From positions 1 to 64,000 of the forward strand of contig JBBRDW010000007.1 in the NCBI GenBank assembly GCA_038203525.1: a stretch of DNA of 64,000 bases, given 5' to 3'. Every line of letters begins with the position of its first letter. Position 1 is the stretch's first letter. The notes below the pieces were generated by a model. The model ran no database searches. It had not been told where the DNA came from and was given only the letters and a program-made list of their open reading frames with translations. This stretch comes from Limnovirga sp038203525 (lineage in GTDB: Bacteria; Bacteroidota; Bacteroidia; Chitinophagales; Chitinophagaceae). Shown piece by piece: positions 25,924 through 35,705 of the stretch. Both the position numbers and the translations under genes were made by a program.

Positions 25924-26727
25924 ATGCCCAAAAGTATTGACTATATAGCTAAAAAAATTACGGAATCAATAACAATTGACGGCGATATACAAAAAACTGA
26001 ATGGCAAAATGCGCAATGGAGCAAACGTTTTGCGGATATGGTGACGGGTGCGGCGGGCATGTACAATACGCAGGCGGCTATACTATGGAACGATATGCAT
26101 ATCTATTTTGCATTTAAAGCAGAAGAACCTTTTGTTGAAGCGTACCAAACAGAACCCGACAGTATTGTTTTCCTGGAAAACGACCTGGAGATTTTTATTG
26201 ATGGCGGCGACTGTTATTACGAGCTGGAAGTGAATGCAGCAAATACTGTTTATGAGGTAATGTTCATCTGGAAAGATGCTTACACCAAAGGCAGTAAGTT
26301 CGATATTCCGCAATTTGACGTACATAGTAATAACGCGTATACATTCGGCGGCGATTACGACCGCGGCGGTGCAAGCTTCTGGAAAGGCACGCACCCAAGG
26401 GGCATACGCTGGGCCTTTACAAATTATGATTTGCCGGGTTTGCAAACTGCCGTTCAGGTTGATGGCACTTTAAATGATAACAGCGACATTGACAAAGGAT
26501 GGAGCCTCGAAATAGCCATACCGTGGAGCGGCCTTGCTTTACTTGCAAACGGGCGCACAATTCCCCCTACAAATGGCGATATATGGACCATGTTCCTCGG
26601 CCGTTTTCAAAAACTAATGGTAGGCGGAAAAGAAGTGCAGCCGCACCCTGCCATGGCTTTAAACAGTCACGGAATTTACGATACGCATATGCCTGATAGA
26701 TGGAGCAGAATTGCATTTGAGGAGTAA
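25924..26727 (+). CDS. Carbohydrate-binding family 9-like protein
   Basis: 267 aa from the ATG at 25924 (MPKSIDYIAKKITESITIDG); 12 more codons are open upstream but lie in the repeat's outer box. It shows the CBM9-like/DOMON pattern: DGDIQKTEWQNAQWSKRF, AILWNDMHIYFAFKAEEPFV, FLENDLEIFIDGGDCYYELEVNAANTVYE and GWSLEIAIPW. No signal peptide, so cytoplasmic or exported by another route. A sugar-handling role is plausible given nearby Gfo/Idh/MocA and GH109 genes. A repeat arm begins straight after the stop. Confidence 0.82.
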   Translation: MPKSIDYIAKKITESITIDGDIQKTEWQNAQWSKRFADMVTGAAGMYNTQAAILWNDMHIYFAFKAEEPFVEAYQTEPDSIVFLENDLEIFIDGGDCYYELEVNAANTVYEVMFIWKDAYTKGSKFDIPQFDVHSNNAYTFGGDYDRGGASFWKGTHPRGIRWAFTNYDLPGLQTAVQVDGTLNDNSDIDKGWSLEIAIPWSGLALLANGRTIPPTNGDIWTMFLGRFQKLMVGGKEVQPHPAMALNSHGIYDTHMPDRWSRIAFEE

Positions 26728-26767
26728 TTTTTTTGGACCAGGCTTCAGCTTTACTATTAAGCTTTGC

Positions 26768-26786
26768 TTGCGTCGCACTCTTGTGC
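26768..26786 (+). repeat. Core repeat, left arm, class A
   Basis: TTGCGTCGCACTCTTGTGC. The outer box TTTTTTTGGACCAGGC starts right after the upstream stop codon. Confidence 0.9.
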
Positions 26787-26858
26787 TTTCTGTCCGCTAA
26801 TCTGCATTGTGCTGCAACCAAAGCATATTCTTTCTATCTTTCCTCCAAAATATATTCC

Positions 26859-28997
26859 ATGCAAAGAGCATTTTATTTTTTCGCCTGTGGTATTTTAGCC
26901 ACGGCCTGCAGCAGTAATAATTCCAATGACACGATGTTTAAAAAAATTGACGTGAAATATCCCGAAACGAAAAAAGACACCACTGTAAAAGACGATTATT
27001 TTGGAACCATAGTTTCAGATCCCTACCGCTGGCTCGAAAATGACAGCAGCAGCGAAACAGCTGTCTGGGTAACAGCAGAAAACGAAGTAACACAGGATTA
27101 CCTCTCGCAAATCTCTTTTAGGGGCGCCATAAAAAAACGCTACCAAACAATCTTCAATTACGAAAAATATTCCGCGCCTTTTACTGAAGGAAAATACACT
27201 TACTATTATAAAAATACTGGCCTGCAAAACCAAAGTGTTTTATATCGCGAAACGGCGGATAATAAAGACCCAGAGTTGTTCTTAGATCCCAATTCCTTTT
27301 CAAAAGATGGTACAACTTCCCTGGCCGGTATGGCTTTTTCCAAAGATGGTTCTATGGCAGCTTATAATATTTCAGAAGGTGGCAGCGACTGGCAAAAACT
27401 GGTGGTAATAAATGCTGTTACCAAACAGCAGACAGGCGATACGCTGGAAATAAAATTCAGCGGCGCAAGCTGGAAAGGCAATGATGGCTTTTATTACAGC
27501 AGTTACGAAAGGCCCAAAGAAGGCAGTGTACTTTCGGCCAAAAATGAAAGCCATAAATTATATTATCATAAACTGGGCACACAGCAAAAAGACGATCAGC
27601 TGGCTTATGGCAGTAATACAAGCCCGGTGCGTTACATGGGCGGCGGTGTAAGTGAAGATGAAAAATGGCTGATCATTTCGACTGCAAATGAAACCTACGG
27701 CAATGCATTGTTTGTAAAGGATCTTACCAACCTAAGTGCACCAATTATTCCATTGGCTACTGATATGAAAAACACGTATGGTTTTATTGATGCTGACGAA
27801 AATTATTTTTACCTGCAAACTGATAAAGATGCCCCCACCGGAAAGCTGGTTGCTGTGCCAATCAACAACCCTTCGCAGGATAACTGGAAAACAATTATAG
27901 AAGCAAAACCGGAAGTATTGGCAGTTTCAACAGCAGGGGGATATTTTTTCTGTAGCTACCTAAAAGATGCGGTAAGCAAAGTATATCAGTTTGATAAAAC
28001 AGGAAAGCAAATACGCGAAATACAACTGCCCGGCCTGGGATCAGCAGATGGTTTTGGTGCAAAGAAAGGAGAAAAAGAATTGTACTATGTTTTTACTTCT
28101 TATGTAAACCCACCCACCATATTCAAGCTGAATATAGAAGGTGGAAACACAGAAATTTTTAAAGAATCTAAAGTGCAGTTTAAACCTGAAGATTTTGAAT
28201 CAAAACAGGTATTCTTTACTTCAAAAGATGGCACAAAGATCCCTATGATCCTTACCTATAAAAAAGGTATTGAACTCAATGGTAAAAACCCTGCGCTACT
28301 GTATGGTTATGGTGGCTTTGGTGTTAGCCTCACGCCATACTTCAGTACATCGAATATAATACTGCTCGAGAATGGTGGCGTATATGCCGTACCCAATATC
28401 CGCGGTGGCGGCGAGTATGGTGAGGAGTGGCACCAGCAGGGCATTAAAACAAAAAAACAAAATGTATTCGATGATTTTATTGCAGCAGCACAATACCTGG
28501 TTAACAATAAATACACATCGCCTGATATGCTTGCAATAGAGGGTGGCAGTAATGGCGGCCTGCTCATTGGTGCATGTATTACCCAGCAGCCCTCTATGTG
28601 CAAAGTAGCTTTCCCTGCGGTAGGTGTAATGGATATGCTGCGTTATCACAAATTTACGGCGGGTGCAGGATGGGCGTATGATTATGGAACTTCTGCAGAC
28701 AGCAAAGAAATATTTGAATATCTCTATCATTATTCGCCGCTGCATAATATTAAAGAAGCCGAATACCCGGCAACGTTTATCACCACAGCAGATCACGATG
28801 ACCGGGTGGTTCCTGCACACTCGTTTAAATTCGCAGCCACCATGCAGGAAAACCAAAAAGGCGCCAATCCCATCCTCATCCGTATTGAAACAAAAGCCGG
28901 GCATGGAGCCGGCCGTAGTACGCAGCAGATTGTAGAAGAGGTTACGGATAAATGGAGTTTTATGTTTTATAACCTTGGTATTAATCCAGCTTATTAA
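26859..28997 (+). CDS. Prolyl oligopeptidase (S9A), lipoprotein
   Basis: 712 aa from the ATG at 26859; the longer frame passes through a repeat arm. The signal peptide ends in a lipobox (GILATAC), so the mature protein is probably lipid-anchored. An N-terminal propeller begins at DPYRWLENDSS; the C-terminal hydrolase carries the catalytic Ser in EGGSNGG (about 563), Asp in DHDDRV (about 645) and His in AGHGAG (about 681). It cleaves after proline in short peptides. Monocistronic, with a left repeat arm 103 bp after the stop. Confidence 0.95.
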   Translation: MQRAFYFFACGILATACSSNNSNDTMFKKIDVKYPETKKDTTVKDDYFGTIVSDPYRWLENDSSSETAVWVTAENEVTQDYLSQISFRGAIKKRYQTIFNYEKYSAPFTEGKYTYYYKNTGLQNQSVLYRETADNKDPELFLDPNSFSKDGTTSLAGMAFSKDGSMAAYNISEGGSDWQKLVVINAVTKQQTGDTLEIKFSGASWKGNDGFYYSSYERPKEGSVLSAKNESHKLYYHKLGTQQKDDQLAYGSNTSPVRYMGGGVSEDEKWLIISTANETYGNALFVKDLTNLSAPIIPLATDMKNTYGFIDADENYFYLQTDKDAPTGKLVAVPINNPSQDNWKTIIEAKPEVLAVSTAGGYFFCSYLKDAVSKVYQFDKTGKQIREIQLPGLGSADGFGAKKGEKELYYVFTSYVNPPTIFKLNIEGGNTEIFKESKVQFKPEDFESKQVFFTSKDGTKIPMILTYKKGIELNGKNPALLYGYGGFGVSLTPYFSTSNIILLENGGVYAVPNIRGGGEYGEEWHQQGIKTKKQNVFDDFIAAAQYLVNNKYTSPDMLAIEGGSNGGLLIGACITQQPSMCKVAFPAVGVMDMLRYHKFTAGAGWAYDYGTSADSKEIFEYLYHYSPLHNIKEAEYPATFITTADHDDRVVPAHSFKFAATMQENQKGANPILIRIETKAGHGAGRSTQQIVEEVTDKWSFMFYNLGINPAY

Positions 28998-29099
28998 TCC
29001 CAGTTCAAAACCTGTATAAACCGCATTCGCCAATCGATAATTTGGTTGTGTTTTTATACTACCTGGTAACCAGGCAGTATTGTTTCAATTGGGCTTTTC

Positions 29100-29118
29100 T
29101 TGCGTCGCACTCTTGTAC
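29100..29118 (+). repeat. Core repeat, left arm, class A
   Basis: Exact TTGCGTCGCACTCTTGTAC, preceded by TTGGGCTTTTC, 103 bp after the prolyl oligopeptidase stop. No right arm before the next gene. Confidence 0.93.
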
Positions 29119-29224
29119 TGCATCAAAATGGCAGCAGTTTGAAAAGCTGTTTCACAACAAACAATTGAACCATGATTGGTGTATACCATAGACCAAATTA
29201 TATTACAGCCATATCATCGATTTT

Positions 29225-30442
29225 ATGCTCAACTGGGATATCCGTTCTATTGTTTTATCCATTGCTGCCGTTCAGGCAATTATTATAAGCGCACTTCTTC
29301 TAATCAGGAATTATAAAACAGCACGCTTGTCGGACAGGCTACTGGCTTTTTTTCTGCTTACTATTTCGGCCACCATGAGCGAACATATTGCCGGCTGGCT
29401 TGGCTTATACGAGGGGCAGAGGCTCACCTTTTTCCCGTTTGGCGAAACATTTTTATTTGCACCACTGGCTTACCTGTATGTAAAAAGTATTACCAACAGT
29501 TCTTTTACATGGTGCAAAAAAGAATGGTTACATTTTATTCCGGCCTTTATTTATTTTATTACACACCTGGTAATCTTTGCATTTCCAGTAAAAGAAAAAC
29601 TGGATATTTTAAGCCAGCTTGGCAAATACCATTGGTACGAAATTCAAGGATATGGCAATGCAATCTTTTTTACGGTGTACCTCTATAAAATCATCCGTCA
29701 TTTTCGTGCATACCTTAATTGGCTGCCCAATGAATACTCGAACATTGCGAAACTGCAACTGCACTGGATAAGAAATTTTATTCTGCTGCTTAGCCTTTAC
29801 TATTTTGTTTTTATTGGTTTCAGCATTGCAAGTGCGGTAAATTGGTATAATTACAATATTGGCTTTTGGCAATACTTTGTACTGGCATTGATTATCTATT
29901 ATACCAGCGTTACCGGTTATGCGTATGTTCAGAAATACAATATTGCTTTTGACCTTCAAAAAGTAATTGCTGATTCGCAACTTTCTGTTCAAAATTCAAT
30001 GCAACTTCCTGTTATAGAGGTTGAACAAACAACTGACCCCGCGCAAAGAATTACAAGCCTGCCATCCGTGGAAAATACTTTTATTCCTCCCGCTAAAGAC
30101 AGGGCATTGGATCCTCTAAAAATAGTGTTGCTTAACCACCTGCAACAAAATAAACCCTACTTAGATGCGGAACTTAGTTTAAGCCAATTGGCCAATCAGC
30201 TTGAAAAGCCGCCTTACATTATTACCCAGGTAATTAATATTGGGGTGGGTAAAAATTTCAACGACCTTATTAATGGTTACCGTGTTGATGCGGTAATTGA
30301 AAAGCTAAAAAAGGGCGAACAGAAAACACAAACCCTGTTGGGTATTGCCTACGATTGTGGTTTTAACAGCAAGGCCACATTCAACCGTGCCTTTAAAAAG
30401 GTAAAAAATATCAGCCCTAAAGAATTTATTGAAACACTCTGA
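29225..30442 (+). CDS. Membrane-bound AraC-family transcriptional regulator
   Basis: 405 aa. The N-terminal half has about seven hydrophobic segments (residues 8-240), and the C-terminal 100 residues form an AraC/XylS double helix-turn-helix: LSLSQLANQLEKPPYIITQVIN, then LLGIAYDCGFNSKATFNRAFKKVKNISPKEF. This architecture, a membrane sensor joined to AraC, is common in Bacteroidota. Target genes are unknown; the lipoprotein and doxX genes that follow have their own -7 box. Confidence 0.88.
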   Translation: MLNWDIRSIVLSIAAVQAIIISALLLIRNYKTARLSDRLLAFFLLTISATMSEHIAGWLGLYEGQRLTFFPFGETFLFAPLAYLYVKSITNSSFTWCKKEWLHFIPAFIYFITHLVIFAFPVKEKLDILSQLGKYHWYEIQGYGNAIFFTVYLYKIIRHFRAYLNWLPNEYSNIAKLQLHWIRNFILLLSLYYFVFIGFSIASAVNWYNYNIGFWQYFVLALIIYYTSVTGYAYVQKYNIAFDLQKVIADSQLSVQNSMQLPVIEVEQTTDPAQRITSLPSVENTFIPPAKDRALDPLKIVLLNHLQQNKPYLDAELSLSQLANQLEKPPYIITQVINIGVGKNFNDLINGYRVDAVIEKLKKGEQKTQTLLGIAYDCGFNSKATFNRAFKKVKNISPKEFIETL

Positions 30443-30551
30443 AACCCCAACTCCTGTTAATTTTTATTTTTTTTGAGCCGCTTACATTTTATTGAGGCCA
30501 GCTTAATCCGTCTCAAATTTTTAATGAGACCGTTACTCCTGATTGCTTTTC

Positions 30552-30559
30552 TAAGTTTG
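30552..30559 (+). promoter_or_regulatory. Putative -7 box of the lipoprotein-doxX operon
   Basis: TAAGTTTG, a perfect TAnnTTTG, 40 bp before the ATG at 30600. No strong -33 TTG at the expected distance. Confidence 0.45.
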
Positions 30560-30599
30560 CCTCATCAAATCACAACACACGAAATTAAAAATCAAGATT

Positions 30600-30959
30600 A
30601 TGAAAAAGATGATCGCAATTATGGCAGTAATGGTTACCCTTTGTTCCTGCAGTTTATTCAGCAGCTTAACTTCCAACACCGTTATTTCTCCTAACAACAG
30701 CTTTATACTCGGTAATAATGAGCATGGCTCATTTATGGTACTGCTGAAAAATGTCTCCAATAAAGGCCTTGAAGTGTACAAAGCCCCAATTGATGGCGGC
30801 AGGCATTCAAGCCAAACTGTAACGCCTGGCCAAACGGTAACCTTAAGTGTGGATAGAAACACCGCATTGGTAATTAATAATCCATCAGCCGATACAGTTT
30901 CCGTAGACCTTAAAGTAACCGGCGATACCGGCTTAAGCATGGGTTATAAAAACAAATAA
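30600..30959 (+). CDS. Small lipoprotein of unknown function
   Basis: 119 aa with a lipoprotein signal (MKKMIAIMAVMVTLCSCS). The mature part is beta-rich and short, with a GRHSSQTVTPGQTVTLSVD region suggestive of a small beta-sandwich, but I do not recognise a family. The stop is 10 bp from the DoxX start, so the two form an operon. Confidence 0.75.
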   Translation: MKKMIAIMAVMVTLCSCSLFSSLTSNTVISPNNSFILGNNEHGSFMVLLKNVSNKGLEVYKAPIDGGRHSSQTVTPGQTVTLSVDRNTALVINNPSADTVSVDLKVTGDTGLSMGYKNK

Positions 30960-30969
30960 AATATTAAAA

Positions 30970-31401
30970 ATGAAAAAAATTATCGCTCCCATTATCATGA
31001 CCAACTGGCGTGCAGATGCATTTCTCGCCATTCCCCGAATTTTAGGCTGCTTTTTACTGGCAACGCATTTTGGTATGGACAAAATTCCTGTGCCCGACTG
31101 GTTTATTGCTGATAATGCAAAACTGGGCATCCCCTTTCCGGTGTTTTTCTCCTGGGCGGCGGCATTGTCCGAAGTGGTTGGTGGTTCCATGCTCATATTA
31201 GGGCTGGGTACAAGAATAGCTGCTTTCTTTCTTTCCTGCACCATGCTGGTTGCCATTTTTCTACAGCAGTGGAACAACGAACTCTGGCAAAAATTACCCG
31301 CCATGGGCTTTTTGTGGATTGCTATGTTTTACCTGGTTTTAGGTTCGGGCCGTTTTGGTATAGATTATTTAATTGCCAAAAAGTGGGCTGCTTCCAAATA
31401 G
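30970..31401 (+). CDS. DoxX family membrane protein
   Basis: 143 aa with four hydrophobic segments. The pattern RIALGCFLLATHFGMDKI-like start (IPRILGCFLLATHFGMDKI), FFSWAAALSEVVGGSMLILGLGTRIAAFFLSCTML and a closing FGIDYLIAKK is that of DoxX proteins, often linked to redox or membrane-stress functions. It is second in an operon with a small lipoprotein. Confidence 0.87.
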   Translation: MKKIIAPIIMTNWRADAFLAIPRILGCFLLATHFGMDKIPVPDWFIADNAKLGIPFPVFFSWAAALSEVVGGSMLILGLGTRIAAFFLSCTMLVAIFLQQWNNELWQKLPAMGFLWIAMFYLVLGSGRFGIDYLIAKKWAASK

Positions 31402-31462
31402 TAGTTACTTTAATCGCTAACACGCATTATGATACCAGCTTTAGTTTTTCATAGCATCATCG

Positions 31463-31483
31463 TTGCGTCGCAATCCTTTCATC
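31463..31483 (+). repeat. Core repeat, left arm, class B
   Basis: TTGCGTCGCA then ATCCTTTCATC, preceded by ATACCAGCTTTAGTTTTTC; 62 bp after the doxX stop. Confidence 0.9.
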
Positions 31484-31533
31484 TGCAGAACAAATAGCAG
31501 CGGCAGGGGCTGCTAGCTGACACCTATTCTCCA

Positions 31534-31553
31534 GTACAAGCGTGCGACGCAAC
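31534..31553 (-). repeat. Core repeat, right arm, class A
   Basis: GTACAAGCGTGCGACGCAAC, then GGAAGCTTCATAATAATTC and GCCGGGC. With 31463 it forms a compact element filling a convergent gap. The two arms are of different classes. Confidence 0.92.
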
Positions 31554-31596
31554 GGAAGCTTCATAATAATTCTAAAGCCGGGCAAATAAAACCCTA

Positions 31597-32964
31597 TTAA
31601 ATGTTCCCAGGCAACGGATGTGACCATGGCCCTCGATATGGCCTTTGTAAAAGCTTTGTTGCTTCTGGATCGTTGATAAATTCCCGCCTGCCAGGATCGT
31701 AAGTTAATGGCCGCCCGAGCTTCATAGAAAGATTGGCGATAATACAACTGGCAGTGGAAATATGCCCCTGCTCAATATCGGCAATTGGCCTTATTCCTTT
31801 TTCTATTGACTCAAGAAAATTGAGCATGTGCAAACGTGTTGCAGGTGCGGTATGCAGTTCTATATCGGGTTCTGTAAAATCTTCGGGATATTTTTCTCTT
31901 TCGTATAAAACATCGCCATGAATTTTCCTATCACTATCAACCGGAATAAAATCATACTTAAATACATCGCAACATAAAGTTCCTTTTTCGCCATAAATTT
32001 TAAAGGCCCAGGGATACTCAGGATCTGATGGCGTGCCCCATGCCCTGTGCTGCCACACACAGTTTAGATCTTCGTATTCAAAAATGGCACTCTGCGTATC
32101 TGCCGTATTACTCTTACCCGCTTTATCTACATAAATACCGCCGGTTGAACTGATGCGCTTTGGCCAGCCGAGCCCAAGCATCCAGCGGGCTGCATCGAAC
32201 ATGTGAATGCACATATCGCCCATGATGCCGTTGCTGTATTCCATAAAAGCCCGCCACCAGCCGCGGTGTGGCATGCCGTCAAAAGGCCGTAAAGGAGCAG
32301 GGCCTGTCCACATTTCATAATCAAAAAAATCAGGTACATTTTCCAGTAACGGATTAGCATTGGAGTGCATGTGATAATAACAACACATATCTACATGGTG
32401 CACTTTGCCCAACATACCAGTTTCAACAATTTTTTTCTTTGCTTCTATCAAGTGTGGTGTGCTTCTGCGTTGTGTACCTACTTGCACAACGCGGTTATAT
32501 TTTCTTGCCGCAGCAACCATGGCTTCGCCTTCCATTACATCTACGCTAATCGGTTTTTGAACATATACATGCGCACCAGATTTTATAGCATCAATAGTTT
32601 GTAATGCATGCCAGTGATCAGGTGTGCCAATAAGTACAATATCTGGTTTTGTCTGTGATAACAATTGCCGGTAATCGCCGAATAGCTTTGGTTGCTGAAG
32701 ACCCTTACTTCGTTCATTAATCATCTCTGCGGCCTGGCAAAGTTGGTGTTTGTCAACATCGCAGATTGCCACAACATTAACAGCTGCCACCTGCATCAGT
32801 TTAAACAGATCACTTTTACCATACCAGCCCGTACCAATTAACGCAACCCGTTTTGGTGAAGTTGTGTTCAATACATTCATACCATTTGTGCGAAGCGCAG
32901 TAAGCGCAAGTATTGCTGAACTGCTGCGCAAAAATGTTCGGCGGTTAATGTTGTCTTGGCTCAT
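31597..32964 (-). CDS. Tat-exported Gfo/Idh/MocA family protein
   Basis: 455 aa. A Tat-type signal (NRRTFLRSSSAILALTAL) precedes a Rossmann domain (VALIGTGWYGKSDLFKLM), VYVQKPIS with the conserved lysine, VQVGTQRRSTPHLIEAKKKI and GDMCIHMFDAARWML. This branch of exported oxidoreductases is abundant in Bacteroidota and usually acts on sugars in the periplasm. It is clearly related to, but distinct from, the GH109-like protein at 21882. Substrate unknown. Confidence 0.87.
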   Translation of the reverse strand: MSQDNINRRTFLRSSSAILALTALRTNGMNVLNTTSPKRVALIGTGWYGKSDLFKLMQVAAVNVVAICDVDKHQLCQAAEMINERSKGLQQPKLFGDYRQLLSQTKPDIVLIGTPDHWHALQTIDAIKSGAHVYVQKPISVDVMEGEAMVAAARKYNRVVQVGTQRRSTPHLIEAKKKIVETGMLGKVHHVDMCCYYHMHSNANPLLENVPDFFDYEMWTGPAPLRPFDGMPHRGWWRAFMEYSNGIMGDMCIHMFDAARWMLGLGWPKRISSTGGIYVDKAGKSNTADTQSAIFEYEDLNCVWQHRAWGTPSDPEYPWAFKIYGEKGTLCCDVFKYDFIPVDSDRKIHGDVLYEREKYPEDFTEPDIELHTAPATRLHMLNFLESIEKGIRPIADIEQGHISTASCIIANLSMKLGRPLTYDPGRREFINDPEATKLLQRPYRGPWSHPLPGNI

Positions 32965-33157
32965 AGCAATAAATTATTAGGGTAATCTTATCTATTTTAA
33001 ATGGCTTCAATAAAGGTACTTTTGTTTGATGGGAAGTTGAAAATAGAAATACATTTTTTATGAAACAGGTTTTGGTATTTTGCCGAATTGCTCCTTCCGG
33101 CAACAACAAGTTTTCATTAAACTGGTAGCCGCAAATAAGTTGCGTTATGAAACGAAA

Positions 33158-33177
33158 GTACAAGCGTGCGACGCAAC
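33158..33177 (-). repeat. Core repeat, right arm, class A
   Basis: GTACAAGCGTGCGACGCAAC, then AAAAGTTCAATAAAG and GCCCGGTACAAAAAATT; 38 bp after the stop at 33215. Confidence 0.92.
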
Positions 33178-33214
33178 AAAAGTTCAATAAAGATATTCTG
33201 CCCGGTACAAAAAA

Positions 33215-35068
33215 TTATTTCAAATTAACACGGATAATTTGTTTGCCAGAGATGGCGTATAAAATATTATTTGCTTCATAAAAATTTGCCACAGGCAATG
33301 GAATGAATTGCTTTAATTGTGGCGGCAACTGCGCGGCGGTATTGATTACAAATCTGCCATCGTGCAAACGGTATGCTTCATTAACAGGGCTGGTTAGTGT
33401 ATAATTCCACAACAATTTTTTCTCTGTAAGCGCAATGCTGTAAATCCTGTTTCCGGCAATACCGGTAAGCTTATTTTGATCAATAAATACCTTGCCGTAA
33501 TTATCGAATCCTGCATCAATGCTGTCTACCATTGTATTTTTGGCGGGATCATAAAAATACAGTTTGGGTTTCTGTGCACCTGTTGCTTTCATACTATAAA
33601 CCACAAGATCTTTCCACAAAGCAATACCCGAAAATTTGAATGTGCTGTATGGCTCGTAATTAATTCCATACAATTTATTTTGTGCTGCATTGAAAACACC
33701 GATTGATGCTGCATGGCCAATGCGTATTACATCGCCTGCGCCAATAAGATTGCCTTTACTGTCTTTCAGCATTTGAAAGGTATGGTGAAAACCTGCCATC
33801 GGGCTGCCTTCGCTTTTCCAGAAATGAAGGATTTTAGGGTTAGCATTGGCGTCTACTGCATTAACCAGTTTGCCATTGATGGTTTTCTGTGTGGTCCATG
33901 GCTTGTTTTTATTCCACAGCATGATGAAGCCACTTGGATAACCGGAGAAATAAATCATGCTGTCGTTTATTGCAAGAGATGAATAGATATTATAACCTGT
34001 GGAGCCGAGCAAATATGCTTTCTGTTCTTTTAAATTGTAGCGGTAATAATTGCCATAATAATCACCGGCATAATAAATATTTTCCTTATCGCCGGGGAAA
34101 GTAAAGATGCGCCTGATGTCAGTACGTTGTGTGCCATTGCGGATCGTAAGGGTGTCATATTTCTTTTTGTCAAAAGAAAAATATAATTGAGAAGAGGAAG
34201 GCTCAAAATAAAAATTTGGATTGCTGGTTGAGTTTATAGCCGCATCTGCTAAACCTGATATTGCGTGCAGATTTGGCGGTACAACAGCAGCCAAAGCACT
34301 TCCATTGATGAGTTTGAAAAGACCTTTTAATGTATCAGTTGCAAAGCCTGCATAAATACCTTCTTTGTATATGTTGAGGTTATATCTGGTTGTGTTTGGA
34401 ATTGAAAATAGCAATTGCTTTTTGTCATTGTGTTTATTAACCGACCAAAGATTAATGGATTTGCGCTGCCCAATCTGCAGGTACACATAATCTGAATCTC
34501 CTGCAATGCTAAGCACATAATCGTTTGCTGAATCAACCGCCGGATGTTTGGTTATCGCTTTTGTTTCAGGATCATATTCGCTCCAGTAAGTGCCGCCACT
34601 GCTGCTGCCGAAATACATATTGCCATCCCGCCCCGGAGCCATGGAATAGATGAGTGCATTGCTGTTAATAAAAGGGTTCCCCAGATCGCGGAAATAAATA
34701 GAATCTTTTAAGTTGAGTATTAAAATTTTTCTTGGGTAAAGCATGGAGAGATAAACATTACCCGCTTTGTCAAAAGTGTAAGTCCAGCAATAACCCTTAC
34801 CACCGTTAAACCCGTTTATTTTTTTATACGAAGTTTTTTTACCGGTAAGATCAATACGTGCAAGTTCCAGTTCCATGTCCCGCCCCTTATCATCAAACTG
34901 TTGGTTAAAACCGGTTATATAGGCGCCGCCTGTAGCTGTTGCCCCTGTAAATGACAGCAAAGAAAATGTATTGATAGATGCAGCTGCATTGCGCAGTGTA
35001 TCCAGTTTATAAGATTGTGCTGATGCAGTAAAACCTGCCAGTAAAAAAATCCATAAAATTCTTCTCAT
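33215..35068 (-). CDS. Secreted beta-propeller-like protein of unknown function
   Basis: 617 aa from the ATG at 35068 (MRRILWIFLLAGFTASAQ is a signal peptide); nine codons are open before it. Repeating blade-like units (GKGYCWTYTFDKAGNVYLSML, YSMAPGRDGNMYFGSSSGG, NKLTGIAGNRIYSIALTEKK) suggest a seven- or eight-bladed propeller of NHL/PQQ type. No catalytic motif recognised. No sorting domain at the C-terminus. Probably periplasmic or surface-bound. Confidence 0.65.
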   Translation of the reverse strand: MRRILWIFLLAGFTASAQSYKLDTLRNAAASINTFSLLSFTGATATGGAYITGFNQQFDDKGRDMELELARIDLTGKKTSYKKINGFNGGKGYCWTYTFDKAGNVYLSMLYPRKILILNLKDSIYFRDLGNPFINSNALIYSMAPGRDGNMYFGSSSGGTYWSEYDPETKAITKHPAVDSANDYVLSIAGDSDYVYLQIGQRKSINLWSVNKHNDKKQLLFSIPNTTRYNLNIYKEGIYAGFATDTLKGLFKLINGSALAAVVPPNLHAISGLADAAINSTSNPNFYFEPSSSQLYFSFDKKKYDTLTIRNGTQRTDIRRIFTFPGDKENIYYAGDYYGNYYRYNLKEQKAYLLGSTGYNIYSSLAINDSMIYFSGYPSGFIMLWNKNKPWTTQKTINGKLVNAVDANANPKILHFWKSEGSPMAGFHHTFQMLKDSKGNLIGAGDVIRIGHAASIGVFNAAQNKLYGINYEPYSTFKFSGIALWKDLVVYSMKATGAQKPKLYFYDPAKNTMVDSIDAGFDNYGKVFIDQNKLTGIAGNRIYSIALTEKKLLWNYTLTSPVNEAYRLHDGRFVINTAAQLPPQLKQFIPLPVANFYEANNILYAISGKQIIRVNLK

Positions 35069-35197
35069 TAAAACTGTTTGCACAGCAAAGAACATAAAGA
35101 ATGCCTGAACTATTGTTCAATTAGTTAAATGTTTAAAAATGCGGCTATAAGTAATACATTTTGTGTGCCCGCCATTTGAATATCTATGAGACTTTGG

Positions 35198-35216
35198 TTG
35201 CGTCGCACTCTTGTGC
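35198..35216 (+). repeat. Core repeat, left arm, class A
   Basis: TTGCGTCGCACTCTTGTGC; upstream lies the start of a minus-strand gene, so this copy is not next to a stop. Confidence 0.9.
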
Positions 35217-35319
35217 TCTACATTTTTATTGAGCTTTTATTGAAGCGTAGGCTTTTGGTGACAACACCATCATCGGCATTGGATGTTCTTAGGCTAAAGC
35301 CTGAAAAACATTTTTCATT

Positions 35320-35343
35320 AACCCCGGCTTTAAAGCCGGGGTT
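35320..35343. repeat. Perfect 24-bp palindrome inside the element
   Basis: AACCCCGGCTTT followed by its exact complement. The copy at 47809 has the matched change to AACCCAGGCTTT, also perfectly palindromic. Confidence 0.85.
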
Positions 35344-35627
35344 ATAAACAAAGAACCACTTTTGGGGCTTTAACCCAAGCATTTTAATTGTTATTGCCGA
35401 AGATCTTGATTAAAATACCCAGTACTAAAAACTCCGTAGAATTTCCCAGCGTAAAGAGTTTGGTTGATATGGAAAAAATATTGGTGAGCCAACAATATTA
35501 GGAAGTATCAATTGGCACATTCAGACAGAAAAATATTTCAGATCCCTCCTGCTGCCAATGTTGGTACCTAACCAACATCGTTACGCTTAAATCTACGCTT
35601 TGGTAAAAGCTCAATAAAGTGTAAAAA

Positions 35628-35647
35628 GTACAAGAGTGCGACGCAAC
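35628..35647 (-). repeat. Core repeat, right arm, class A
   Basis: Exact GTACAAGAGTGCGACGCAAC, then AAAAGCTTCATAGAATTACC and GCCAGGCCCCAAAAAAATTG; 58 bp after the helicase stop. Confidence 0.93.
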
Positions 35648-35705
35648 AAAAGCTTCATAGAATTACCGATGCCAGGCCCCAAAAAAATTGTATTAAAAAA
35701 ATCCT

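Larger units (their letters stand above)
35069..35705. other. 637-bp gap occupied by a long repeat element with internal palindrome
   Basis: Left arm 35198, right arm 35628. The centre holds GAAGCGTAG, a 24-bp palindrome at 35320-35343 and inverted pieces of ATTGGTG...CCAACAAT type. The same central modules occur at 47690-47900. Confidence 0.7.
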